From: CAIVAT01 sp037131145
GTDB lineage: Bacteria > Bacteroidota > Bacteroidia > Bacteroidales > FEN-979
Length of the DNA: 61,648 nt
Reading direction: 5' to 3'
Assembly: GCA_037131145.1 (NCBI GenBank)
Contig: JBAXRP010000003.1
Span: 1-61,648 of the forward strand
Below are positions 51,149 to 58,838 of this stretch, piece by piece (position 1 is the stretch's first letter; every line of letters begins with the position of its first letter). A program made the position numbers and the translations under genes. Below the pieces are notes generated by a model. The model saw only the letters and a list, made by a program, of their open reading frames with translations, had not been told where the DNA came from and searched no databases.

Positions 51149-53121
51149 CAGATTGAAACTATCTCGTTAATTAATTGAGGATCGGTAAAACCAGCCAGAT
51201 TGATTGCCATGCTGCGGCAAATTGCTACGCATGAACCGCATCCCTGGCAAACGCCTTCGTTGATCTTTGCAACCGTGCGAAGTTCCTTTGAACCATGACC
51301 CATTGGAACCTCGTCGGTGACGATGGCGCCGTAAGGACAAACCTTTACACAGTTCTGGCATCCTGAACAATATTCGTTGTTGATGGTGGAAACCATCGGG
51401 TCTTTTTTCATCGTATCGCCAGCGAAAAGTCCGCAAACCTTGGCGGCACATGCCGAAGCCTGCGCTACAGTTTCGGGAATGTCCTTGGGCGCCTGAGTAC
51501 AACCGGCAAGGAAAATACCGGCTTTGGCGGTCTCCACGGGGCGAAGTTTTGGATGCGCTTCCGACAGGTAACCATATTTATCGTAAGAAATACCAAGCAA
51601 CCTGGCGAGATCGGGATTGTCTTTGGGAGCAATCACAGCGGTGGCAAGCACAACAAGGTCGGCTTCCACTTCCACAACCTGACCGATCTGGGCATCTTCG
51701 CCGCGAACCATCAGTTTGTCGCCTTTTTTGTAAATTTTTGAAACACGTCCGCGGAGGTAGGTTGCTGCGGTATCCATCTGCGCTTTCTTTACAAACTCTT
51801 CGTATCCCTTGCCGGCTGCGCGGATATCCATGTAGAAAACATAAGCATGCGAATCGTGGACTTTGTGGTGCAGCAGAATGGTGTGTTTGGTGGTGTACAT
51901 GCAGCAAATCTTCGAGCAGTACTCAATTCCCTTTGCTTCGTCGCGGGATCCGATGCACTTGATGAAGACCACATTCTTTGGAACCTTGCCGTCAGAAGGT
52001 CTTAACGGAAGTCCGTTAGTTGGTCCATTGGCAGAAACCATTCGTTCAAATTCGAGCGAAGTGATGATATCCTTGAAACGGCCAACGCCATACTCTTCAT
52101 AAGGTTTGGGATCCCACATGTCGTAACCGGTCGCCACAACCACGGCGCCGATCTCGCGTTCGATGATCTCGTCCTGCATCTTGTAGTCAATCGCTCCTGG
52201 CAGACATACCTTGGCGCAGATCCCGCACTTTCCCTTGGTTAGCATGGTGCAGTGTTCGGCATCGATCACCGGTTTGTTGGGAACCGCTTGCGGGAATGGC
52301 GTATAGATCGCCTTCCGCTTGTCAATGCCCATGTTGTATTCGTTGGGAACCTTTACCGGGCACTTTTGCCAGCAGGCGCCGCAGCCGGTACAGGTTTTGA
52401 AGTTTACATAAGACGCCTTCTTTTTGATCTTTACTTTATAATTGCCAACGAACCCTTGCAGTTCGAGCACTTCCGCGTAAGGGATCAATTCGATGTAAGG
52501 ATGTGAAGCAACGTCCACCATCTTTGGGGTGAGTATGCACTGCGAACAGTCTAATGTTGGGAATGTTTCATCCAACTGCGCCATTTTTCCGCCGATGGAT
52601 GGGCTTTTTTCAACAAGTACAACCGGGATGCGGGCGTCGGCAATGTCGAGAGCTGCCTGAATACCGGCAATCCCTCCGCCGATCACGAGTGCGCGTTTGG
52701 TCACAGGAACTGAAATTTCATGCAACTGTTCGTTGGCAATTGATTTAGCTACCGCCATGCGGATCAGATCGCAAGCCTTTTCGGTTGCGGCTTTTTTATC
52801 TTTCTGGTGAACCCAGGATGAGTGTTCGCGGATGTTTGCCACCTCGAGAAGGTATGGATTCATCCCGGCGTCCGAAAGGGCTTTCCGAAAGGTCTTCTCG
52901 TGCATGCGCGGCGAACAGGCAGCCACCACGATGGAGGTGAGCCTGTGCTGAGCGATGGCATCCCGGATCTGTTGCTGACCGGGATCGGAACACATGTATT
53001 TATAGTCGATGGCAAATCTTACGTCGCGGATCCGCCTGGCTTCCTCAACCACCTGCGGCACATCCACGTAGTCGGCGATATTGGCGCCGCAAAAACATAC
53101 GAAAACTCCTACTCTGGCCAT
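51148..53121 (-). CDS. hdrA: HdrA-like FAD iron-sulfur subunit (electron-bifurcating type)
   Basis: The 657-residue protein is a full-length HdrA. Its N-terminal domain has VCFCGANIADYVD, YMCSDPGQ and AACSPRMHEKTF. FAD binding is at VIGGGIAGIQAALDIAD (about residues 146-162), with DCSQCILTPKM at 191-201. Ferredoxin motifs are CTGCGACWQKCP (244-255), CGICAKVC, CSGCQNCVKVCPYGAI and CQGCGSCVAIC. HdrA is the site of flavin-based electron bifurcation in heterodisulfide reductase complexes. One-base overlaps link it to hdrB upstream and flxD downstream. Confidence 0.94.
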   Translation of the reverse strand: MARVGVFVCFCGANIADYVDVPQVVEEARRIRDVRFAIDYKYMCSDPGQQQIRDAIAQHRLTSIVVAACSPRMHEKTFRKALSDAGMNPYLLEVANIREHSSWVHQKDKKAATEKACDLIRMAVAKSIANEQLHEISVPVTKRALVIGGGIAGIQAALDIADARIPVVLVEKSPSIGGKMAQLDETFPTLDCSQCILTPKMVDVASHPYIELIPYAEVLELQGFVGNYKVKIKKKASYVNFKTCTGCGACWQKCPVKVPNEYNMGIDKRKAIYTPFPQAVPNKPVIDAEHCTMLTKGKCGICAKVCLPGAIDYKMQDEIIEREIGAVVVATGYDMWDPKPYEEYGVGRFKDIITSLEFERMVSANGPTNGLPLRPSDGKVPKNVVFIKCIGSRDEAKGIEYCSKICCMYTTKHTILLHHKVHDSHAYVFYMDIRAAGKGYEEFVKKAQMDTAATYLRGRVSKIYKKGDKLMVRGEDAQIGQVVEVEADLVVLATAVIAPKDNPDLARLLGISYDKYGYLSEAHPKLRPVETAKAGIFLAGCTQAPKDIPETVAQASACAAKVCGLFAGDTMKKDPMVSTINNEYCSGCQNCVKVCPYGAIVTDEVPMGHGSKELRTVAKINEGVCQGCGSCVAICRSMAINLAGFTDPQLINEIVSI

Positions 53122-54065
53122 TATTCAACCTCGCTTTCTGCTTCAACAGCTTTTTTGGGTTTCTTGATCTTTTCTGTTTCGGGCTCGATCTTCCCGATGT
53201 TGGCAAGCGCCCCTTCCACGGGAACGATGTGCTTGCTGAACATCATATCCTTTTCCGGCATCCCGAAGGCCAAAGCCATGAGTTGCGTGAAGTAGAAAAT
53301 CGGAATATCGAGCTTTTTTCCGGTGTGCTTTTCAATGTCGGGTTGCCGCATGTCGAGATTCGACTGACAAAGCGGACAAGCCACAACAATTGCATGAGCG
53401 CCGCTCTCCTTTGCCATTTCAAGGATCTGTCCGCTGAGGTTGATCACTACTTCCGTGTTTGAAATAGAGAAAGAGGCGCCGCAACATTCGGTCTTGTAAT
53501 CGAATTCGGTGGCTTTGGCGCCGAGCGCTTCCACGATCTGATCCATGGATATTGGATATTCGGGGGAGTCGAAATTGGTGATGTTCTTTGGGCGGGTAAG
53601 CAGGCAGCCGTAGTAACAGGCGAGCTTCATCCCGGCCAGTGACTTTGTGACTTTTGCCTTGATCGCCTCCAGTCCCACATCCTCGTAACAATATTGCAGC
53701 ATGGATTTCACTTCTACCTTCCCTTCGTATGTTCCCTCTTCAATTACGGTGGTGTTAATCTGTTTGGCTAAAGCAGGATCGGCATCCATGTGGTGTTTGG
53801 TCACTTTCAGCCGCTGGTAGCAGGAGGCGCAGGGGATTGCCATGGTGGTGTTGTCGAGTTTTTCTGCAAGTACCAGGTTCCTCAGCGGAAGGGCATACGC
53901 GAGCGTTTCGCTCATGGTATGGGCAGAGGTGGCGCCGCAGCAGTTCCAGTCGGGGAGTTCCTCCATTTCAACATCGAGGCTCTTCATGACCATCTTCACG
54001 GTCTTGTCGAATTCCTCGCTGGTGCCATGCGCGGAACAACCCGGGAAATAGGTTAGTTTCTTCAT
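53121..54065 (-). CDS. hdrB: HdrB-like CCG-domain subunit
   Basis: The 314-residue protein has the two Cys-rich CCG motifs that hold the noncubane 4Fe-4S clusters: WNCCGATSAHTM and ECCGASFSISNTEVV, with partner Cys at YFPGCSAHG, PCASCYQ, CYYGCLL and ACPLCQSN. In methanogens HdrB reduces the CoM-S-S-CoB heterodisulfide; in bacteria the disulfide substrate is different or unknown. The last 25 residues are a charged Lys/Glu tail beyond the normal domain end. It is separated from hdrC by 12 bases. Confidence 0.92.
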   Translation of the reverse strand: MKKLTYFPGCSAHGTSEEFDKTVKMVMKSLDVEMEELPDWNCCGATSAHTMSETLAYALPLRNLVLAEKLDNTTMAIPCASCYQRLKVTKHHMDADPALAKQINTTVIEEGTYEGKVEVKSMLQYCYEDVGLEAIKAKVTKSLAGMKLACYYGCLLTRPKNITNFDSPEYPISMDQIVEALGAKATEFDYKTECCGASFSISNTEVVINLSGQILEMAKESGAHAIVVACPLCQSNLDMRQPDIEKHTGKKLDIPIFYFTQLMALAFGMPEKDMMFSKHIVPVEGALANIGKIEPETEKIKKPKKAVEAESEVE

Positions 54066-54077
54066 ATTTTGAATGAA

Positions 54078-54650
54078 TTACTGATGCTTCTTTTCTAATT
54101 TTTCGGCTAATTTGAACATGCGCTGGATGGCTTTTGCGCTCTTGACCGATTTCACCCCCAGCGGGATTTTGCCTTTCAGCAGGGCTTTCGGCGCCAGGTG
54201 CATGTCTTTGAACAGGTTGCGGGTACGGATGTTGAACTCGGCCATCATGCGGAGTTCATAGTTGCGGCCGTACCGTTTGATCATATCGAGGAAGATCTTG
54301 TGGAATGTCCGGATCTCTTTGACTTTTGTTGAATCGTTGATATAGTTTTGTTCGATGGCTATATGCCGTATAGCCTCCATCACAGCCGGAATTTCGATCT
54401 CGCGCGGACACCTTCCCGAACAGGCCGAGCAGGTGAGGCAAAACCAGGTGGAGTTGGCCATCATGGTCTCATTTTTCAGCCCCAGCTTGACCATCTGCAT
54501 GATCTCGCGCGGAGGAAAATCCATGTACTGCGACACCGGGCAGGTGCTCACGCACTTGCCGCATTGGTAACATTCCAGTACGTTGGCGCCGCTCCTTGCG
54601 TTGACTTCGGGCAGGAAAGTGTTTGGTCCCTGTGTTCCAAGAATTATCAT
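54078..54650 (-). CDS. hdrC: HdrC-like iron-sulfur subunit
   Basis: The 190-residue protein has two 4Fe-4S motifs, CYQCGKCVSTCP (about residues 27-38) and CLTCSACSGRCP (about 71-82), followed by a helical region and a basic C-terminus. This is the standard HdrC layout, and it transfers electrons between HdrA and HdrB. It is the first gene of hdrCBA-flxDCBA, and a possible -7 box (54685-54692) lies upstream. The G+C-rich codon use begins here and continues to flxA. Confidence 0.92.
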   Translation of the reverse strand: MIILGTQGPNTFLPEVNARSGANVLECYQCGKCVSTCPVSQYMDFPPREIMQMVKLGLKNETMMANSTWFCLTCSACSGRCPREIEIPAVMEAIRHIAIEQNYINDSTKVKEIRTFHKIFLDMIKRYGRNYELRMMAEFNIRTRNLFKDMHLAPKALLKGKIPLGVKSVKSAKAIQRMFKLAEKLEKKHQ

Positions 54651-54684
54651 AGCACAGTTTTATGTTGTTAATCAACTAACAGCG

Positions 54685-54692
54685 CAAAAGTA
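54685..54692 (-). promoter_or_regulatory. Possible -7 box of the hdr-flx operon
   Basis: On the minus strand TACTTTTG matches the TAnnTTTG consensus and lies about 35 bases before the hdrC ATG at 54650. No convincing -33 TTTG is at the expected spacing. Confidence 0.4.
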
Positions 54693-54724
54693 AAAAAAGA
54701 TTCTTTTGGAAAGGTTCTAAATTT

Positions 54725-55030
54725 ATGGGCTGGGTATCATCCGGGACACCTGAAAGCGACGAAGCAGACATTCCTGGTTTGTTGGTTGACGAATATGAAA
54801 AGAAACATTATCCAATATCGTCCCCTGACCCGATTGAAGCCATAAAAATCAGAATGCAGGAACTGCAACTGAAGCAGGTTGACCTGGTTGATGAAATCGG
54901 TGGGAAAAGCAGGGTCTCCGAAATTCTCAACAGAAAGCGCAAACTCACTTTGGAAATTATTCGCAAATTAACAAACAGGTTGAATCTTTCAGCCGATTTG
55001 TTGATCATGGATTATCAGGTTTCGAGATAA
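54725..55030 (+). CDS. HigA-type XRE antitoxin, N-terminally short and without a HigB partner
   Basis: The 101-residue protein begins MGWVSSGTPESDEADIPGLL, which corresponds to the middle of a full HigA (the usual opening of about 25 to 30 residues is missing), and keeps the family block VDEYEKKHYPISSPDPIEAI. The HTH is intact: MQELQLKQVDLVDEIGG, then KSRVSEILNRKRKLTLEII. HigA is normally downstream of a higB toxin; here the preceding 75 bases are non-coding up to hdrC on the other strand. It may be a relic or a stand-alone regulator. Confidence 0.8.
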   Translation: MGWVSSGTPESDEADIPGLLVDEYEKKHYPISSPDPIEAIKIRMQELQLKQVDLVDEIGGKSRVSEILNRKRKLTLEIIRKLTNRLNLSADLLIMDYQVSR

Positions 55031-55493
55031 TGGCAGAAATTTGCTTCCCGGCAAACATAGAATAATTAACTGAGTTTACCCATGCCTTCCTTCAGGATTT
55101 AGTGATAATAAAACCTTTTCCTTTCTATAATCCTGTCATTAAAATACTGGCAGGGAGATGCCCAGGAAGATAGGAACTGAAACTTTAATGTCGGATGCCT
55201 TAGTTTATGCCCTCAGGATAAATCCCGGGTTTGCCCTTCAAACTCATTAGCTTAGAGATACGGGGACTAAAGTCCCCCGGGGGCTAATTGGCGTACTGCC
55301 GGGGACTTCAGTCCCCGAATAGCCGACAATATATCGGAAGACTCCCAACCCCAGGTTTTAACATGGGGGCATTACAAAGGGCATCCTGCCCAAAAGGAGT
55401 CAGCCTCAAACTGCGACCCTGATCACCCGGGAGTTCAAGAACTTCTCCCTGAGTTAGATGGCAGGGTTTGAATAAAAGATGGAATTTCGGCTG
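55031..55493. other. Non-coding interval with REP-like palindromes
   Basis: No convincing gene is seen here. It holds several GC-rich hairpins, annotated separately, and lies between the orphan higA and the VapC-like toxin gene. Its higher G+C and palindromes look like repeat-derived sequence. Confidence 0.6.
55262..55391. repeat. Cluster of REP-like palindromes
   Basis: GGGGACT-AA-AGTCCCC (55262-55277), CCCCCGGGGG (55274-55283), CGGGGACT-TC-AGTCCCCG (55300-55317) and GGGCA-TCC-TGCCC (55379-55391) are short perfect inverted repeats. The first and third share the core GGGGACT/AGTCCCC, so they are copies of one element in close spacing. No T-tracts follow, so they are not simple terminators. 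Confidence 0.75.
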
Positions 55494-55898
55494 TTACATG
55501 GTCCAATTTGCAAGTTCAAGACCTTGTACTCGATTGAAGTGATCTGAATTGTTGGTTACCAGTTGCAATTTGCTTGTAATCGCAATACCTGCAATCAAAG
55601 TATCTGTATGGACAATTTCAGTTCCCTTTTTTCTAAGGTCGGACTGAATGCTGGCAGCGGTTTTTGCCATACGCATTGTGAGCGGTATTACTCTGTTTAA
55701 TAGTACAAAGTCTTCAAATTTTGCCAATTGTTTCCTTGCGTCTTTATATAACAGTCCGTTGAGAATTTCGTAATAGGTTATAACGCTTAAATTTATGAAA
55801 CCATAAGCCTTAAGGTGTTCGTCAACTTTATCTATCACTTGCGGATTGCCCCGTAAAAACTCCGATAGGATATCGGTATCAAGCATGGATGGTTTCAT
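55494..55898 (-). CDS. PIN-domain toxin (VapC-like)
   Basis: The 134-residue protein has the PIN core: first Asp motif MLDTDILSEFLRGN, then SVITYYEILNGLLY, HTDTLIAGIAI and TNNSDHFNRV, supplying the acidic residues of a metal-dependent RNase. Two ATGs are possible (55898 and 55886). Its start overlaps the antitoxin stop (ATGA), the usual toxin-antitoxin coupling. Confidence 0.88.
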   Translation of the reverse strand: MKPSMLDTDILSEFLRGNPQVIDKVDEHLKAYGFINLSVITYYEILNGLLYKDARKQLAKFEDFVLLNRVIPLTMRMAKTAASIQSDLRKKGTEIVHTDTLIAGIAITSKLQLVTNNSDHFNRVQGLELANWTM

Positions 55899-56137
55899 CT
55901 GTTTTCAATATTCCGGGCAAAAAGTTCATTCCTGACTTTTTTAGTATGGTTCAGAAAGTCCGCATTATCCTCGCTGCTCATATCGCCAAAAGCTCCGCCA
56001 AAAGAGAGAATTTTCTTTCTTGAGTTATCTGTTATTTTTGTTGCCGGGGTCATGGAATGAATAAACTCATAAATTTCTTCCAACCGGTTAACCGGAACAT
56101 CTTTAATCTCTTTTATTATGGTGTTTATCGTCAGCAT
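55895..56137 (-). CDS. Antitoxin of the VapBC-like pair
   Basis: The 80-residue protein begins with a helical block (TIIKEIKDVPVNRLEEIYEF) like small DUF2281/Phd-associated antitoxins, then a short flexible C-terminal part (RKKILSFGGAFGDMSSEDN) that could wrap the toxin. It overlaps the PIN toxin by four bases and precedes it, the common order. No classical AbrB or RHH signature is obvious, so the family is uncertain. Confidence 0.75.
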   Translation of the reverse strand: MLTINTIIKEIKDVPVNRLEEIYEFIHSMTPATKITDNSRKKILSFGGAFGDMSSEDNADFLNHTKKVRNELFARNIENR

Positions 56138-56155
56138 GGTTGTCTGATTTTATAT

Positions 56156-56163
56156 CAAAGATA
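56156..56163 (-). promoter_or_regulatory. Possible -7 box of the toxin-antitoxin operon
   Basis: TATCTTTG on the minus strand fits TAnnTTTG and lies about 20 bases before the antitoxin ATG at 56137. No -33 element was found. Confidence 0.35.
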
Positions 56164-56237
56164 AAGAAAAAACTGACTGCTTATTTTGGCATCTTAAAAA
56201 GGTTGAGAGGCAGATCAACTGCCGTTTGAAGAGTTTT

Positions 56238-56249
56238 GGGCTGAAGCCC
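56238..56249. repeat. Short REP-like palindrome
   Basis: GGGCT-GA-AGCCC forms a five-pair stem in the gap between the antitoxin and the decayed nuclease gene. A further inverted repeat, AGCCTA/TAGGCT, lies about 35 bases away. It resembles the palindromes at 55262-55391 in form but not in core sequence. Confidence 0.5.
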
Positions 56250-56361
56250 GATGAATAAAACATCGAGACGCGTTATTCGCAGCCTAAAGTCTGCGGTAAA
56301 CGGTAGGCTAAATATTTTCTGATTATTTTTCAAGAATTCTTGAAAAAGATTGCCAGAATTA

Positions 56362-56778
56362 TTACAACTCAACCCCGTTTAAAGCTTTAATGATTTTCTC
56401 AAGAATACTGATAGGTCCAATATACTTTTCTAATTCTGCAACCGCAGATGAGGTGTCAAAATCTTCCTGTATAATCTCAGGAAATAGGTCGAGAAATATT
56501 TTGAGAAATAAATCTTTTTACCCATGACTGCCCTTTGGGTTTAAAAACTCCGTTAAAATCGCTGAATGAAGCCTCACTTCGTTCGTTTCAAGTTGCAAAG
56601 TTTTAAAAACGTTAAAGTTCTCGCCCGAAAATTGGAAGATCAAGTCATAGTGTTTTTGAAGTGAAGCAACTTCTTTCAATAATACTTCTGCATAAGGAAT
56701 ATCCATAATGTTCTGGTTAATTATTGAGGTTTCTTTTCCATGAAATATAAATAACGTACTGGTTGGTTTACAGATCAA
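56362..56778 (-). pseudogene. Decayed PD-(D/E)XK-superfamily (PDDEXK_4-like) nuclease gene
   Basis: The first 86 codons end at a TAA (56518-56520) after LHSAILTEFLNPKGSHG, a block typical of PDDEXK_4 proteins, where the next residue is normally Gln. Reading through this stop in the same frame gives KDLFLKIFLDLFPEII and continues to a second TAA at 56362, so the first stop is a likely CAA-to-TAA nonsense change, not a frameshift. The nuclease core after YIGPIS is missing, which suggests an internal deletion as well. The gene lies beside a toxin-antitoxin pair in the accessory patch. Confidence 0.7.
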
Positions 56779-56793
56779 TTATTCGTGAAACTA

Positions 56794-57321
56794 CTATAAA
56801 ATATCAAACCATTCAATAATATTCCCAATTGATGTTTTATTGCTTGCCCAAAGCACAACCCTCCCGCATGCCACCGCATCCTCCAGCGCATCATGATGCC
56901 GGAATTCTATCCCCAACTGCATGGCTAAGTTAGCCAGATTGTACCCGCCTTCAAGATTGACCCAGGTTTTTCGGGCTACCTGAACAGAATCGAGCCATTT
57001 TACATCAAAAGGTTCCAGTCCGTATTTATCAAAGGCTTTCCCGAAGGCAACCCGGTCGAAGGGCGAATGATGCACCACGATTTGGTTTTCGAGCATTTGA
57101 CGGAGAATCGGGTAAACTTTCGGAAAAGTTGGCTTTCGTTTCACCATTTTGGGCGTGATGCCGTGGATTTCAATGAACCGCCAATGGAAATAGTCCTGTG
57201 GATCGATGTATGACTTCCAGGTGTCAACCAATGACCCATCTTCAAATACCCCAATGCCGATCTGGCAGATGGTGGATTGATCAGGGTTGGCGGTTTCGAC
57301 GTCGAGTGCGTAGAATTTCAT
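56794..57321 (-). CDS. DEDDh-type 3'-5' exonuclease (DnaQ-like)
   Basis: The 175-residue protein has ExoI ALDVETANPDQST (Asp and Glu at the catalytic positions), ExoII with VVHHSPFDRVAF and the ExoIII region with RHHDALEDAVACGR, containing the final His and Asp. It resembles stand-alone exonucleases of the DNA polymerase III epsilon type. It is probably a DNA or RNA trimming enzyme; it is not next to polymerase genes. Confidence 0.85.
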   Translation of the reverse strand: MKFYALDVETANPDQSTICQIGIGVFEDGSLVDTWKSYIDPQDYFHWRFIEIHGITPKMVKRKPTFPKVYPILRQMLENQIVVHHSPFDRVAFGKAFDKYGLEPFDVKWLDSVQVARKTWVNLEGGYNLANLAMQLGIEFRHHDALEDAVACGRVVLWASNKTSIGNIIEWFDIL

Positions 57322-57549
57322 GTTTTTATTTTTACGACCGCCGCAGCCCGGATTTGCAGTTGATGAACGCTGATGTTTTCTGATACCATGACACGGTGTT
57401 TTATTTCGGGGTCAAAGGTAAGGCACGGGGACGACAAAGGGTGACGTTGGGGAATCGAAGCCTTTTACAAAAAACTCAAAACTATTTACTTTTGTGGGAA
57501 AAATCCAATTCTTTAAATATACGCCATTAGTAATAGTGAATTATTGCAT
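57322..57549. other. Divergent intergenic region with two -7 boxes
   Basis: The interval separates the divergent exonuclease and ATPase genes. Minus-strand TACCTTTG (57413-57420) may serve the exonuclease, and plus-strand TACTTTTG (57487-57494) may serve the ATPase. No gene is seen. Confidence 0.4.
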
Positions 57550-57574
57550 ATATTTGCATTGGCAATGCAAATAT
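57550..57574 (+). promoter_or_regulatory. Perfect palindrome directly before the DUF4143 ATPase start
   Basis: ATATTTGCATTG and its exact reverse complement CAATGCAAATAT are joined by one G and end one base before the ATG at 57576. It covers the ribosome-binding region and overlaps a possible -7 box TATATTTG (57549-57556). It could be an operator for autoregulation or an RNA hairpin limiting translation. Confidence 0.75.
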
Positions 57575-57575
57575 T

Positions 57576-58826
57576 ATGAATTCAGAAATTCTTCAGCAGG
57601 TCTTAGCCGACCAAAAGCAAATGGTGGCAAGAAAATACCGGGGCGTTCCGAGAATGGTAAACCTGTCCATGCACCGGCAATCGGATATGATCACCGTAAT
57701 ATCAGGAGTAAGGCGTTCGGGCAAATCAACGCTCACGCTTCAATTGGCCGATCAATATCCTGCTTTTCATTTCATCACCTTCGACGACGAGCGATTGATA
57801 AACTTCACCGTCAACGATTTCAATGCTCTGTTGATCGAGATGAAAAGGACAGGCGATGCTAAAACCATTGTTTTGGATGAGGTACAACTTGTTCCGGGGT
57901 GGGAACGATTCGTCAGGCGGTTACATGACGAAGGTTACAAGGCAATCATCACAGGAAGCAATGCAAAACTTCTCAGTTCTGAGTTGGCTACACACCTTAC
58001 CGGCAGATATCTGAAAACCGAACTCTATCCTTTCTCATTTGCCGAATATCTCCTTTTCAAAGGAATTGATCCTGCGGATAAATCGAGTGACAATGCCGCC
58101 CGTATTCTCACGGCATTCGACGATTATCTTTTAAATGGCGGATTTCCGGAGTATTTGAAATCAAACGAGCCGGAAGTTTTAAAGAGGATTTATGATGATA
58201 TTGTTTACCGGGATTTGATCGTTCGTTTCGGGATCAGGAATGTTACGGCGTTTAAAAATCTGGCACAGTATCTCTTTACCAATTTCTCTGGTGAAACAGG
58301 TTATCTTCCCCTGGCATCTTTATTGGGCATTCAAAGTTCGGCGAGCATTAAAGAGTATTTTTCCGTTCTGACTGAGGGATACTTGATTTTTGAACTGACA
58401 AAATATGACTTTTCGCTGAAACGCCAATATGCCTCGATCCGGAAAATTTATGTGATTGACAATGGTTTGCGAAATGTTGTATCCTTTCGCACATCAGCAG
58501 ATTCGGGTCGTTTGCTCGAAAATACAGTTTTTCTTGAATTGAAAAGACGAGGGTTTGAAGTTTGGTACTACAAGACCGGCAATAACCGCGAAACAGATTT
58601 TCTGATAAACCCGGCGAATCCAATGTTGATTCAGGTTTGTTACGAAATGCAAAATCCAAAGACAAGGAAAAGAGAGATTGATTCTTTGTTGGCTTGCATG
58701 AAAGAGGTAAACAGCGCCGAGGGATTGATCCTGACTAAGAATGAGGAAGAGGCAATTGAAACGGGAAATGAGACGATTAGGGTGGTTCCTGTTTGGAAGT
58801 GGTGTTTGGGAGCTGAAAAGATATGA
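57576..58826 (+). CDS. AAA_14/DUF4143 ATPase
   Basis: The 416-residue protein has Walker A GVRRSGKSTLTLQLAD (about residues 44-59), Walker B VLDEVQLVPGWERFV, sensor ITGSNAKLL, and AAA_14 helix motifs (YPFSFAEYLLFKG). The C-terminal DUF4143 domain (about residues 200-390) has the PD-(D/E)XK-like block NRETDFLI. Such ATPases are widespread, often in several copies per genome. Their function is unknown. A 25-bp palindrome sits at its start. Confidence 0.9.
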   Translation: MNSEILQQVLADQKQMVARKYRGVPRMVNLSMHRQSDMITVISGVRRSGKSTLTLQLADQYPAFHFITFDDERLINFTVNDFNALLIEMKRTGDAKTIVLDEVQLVPGWERFVRRLHDEGYKAIITGSNAKLLSSELATHLTGRYLKTELYPFSFAEYLLFKGIDPADKSSDNAARILTAFDDYLLNGGFPEYLKSNEPEVLKRIYDDIVYRDLIVRFGIRNVTAFKNLAQYLFTNFSGETGYLPLASLLGIQSSASIKEYFSVLTEGYLIFELTKYDFSLKRQYASIRKIYVIDNGLRNVVSFRTSADSGRLLENTVFLELKRRGFEVWYYKTGNNRETDFLINPANPMLIQVCYEMQNPKTRKREIDSLLACMKEVNSAEGLILTKNEEEAIETGNETIRVVPVWKWCLGAEKI

Positions 58827-58838
58827 TAACCTGAGCGC

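Noticed and set aside
51450..52506. Several plus-strand ORFs opposite hdrA
   Set aside because: They are antisense to a full-length HdrA with all motifs, and their peptides show no domain pattern.
55262..55317. Intrinsic terminators
   Set aside because: The hairpins lack following T-tracts and sit as repeated copies, so they fit REP-like elements better.
56181..56372. Minus-strand ORF of 63 codons
   Set aside because: It runs through REP-like palindromic sequence between the antitoxin and the decayed nuclease, and its peptide looks repeat-derived.
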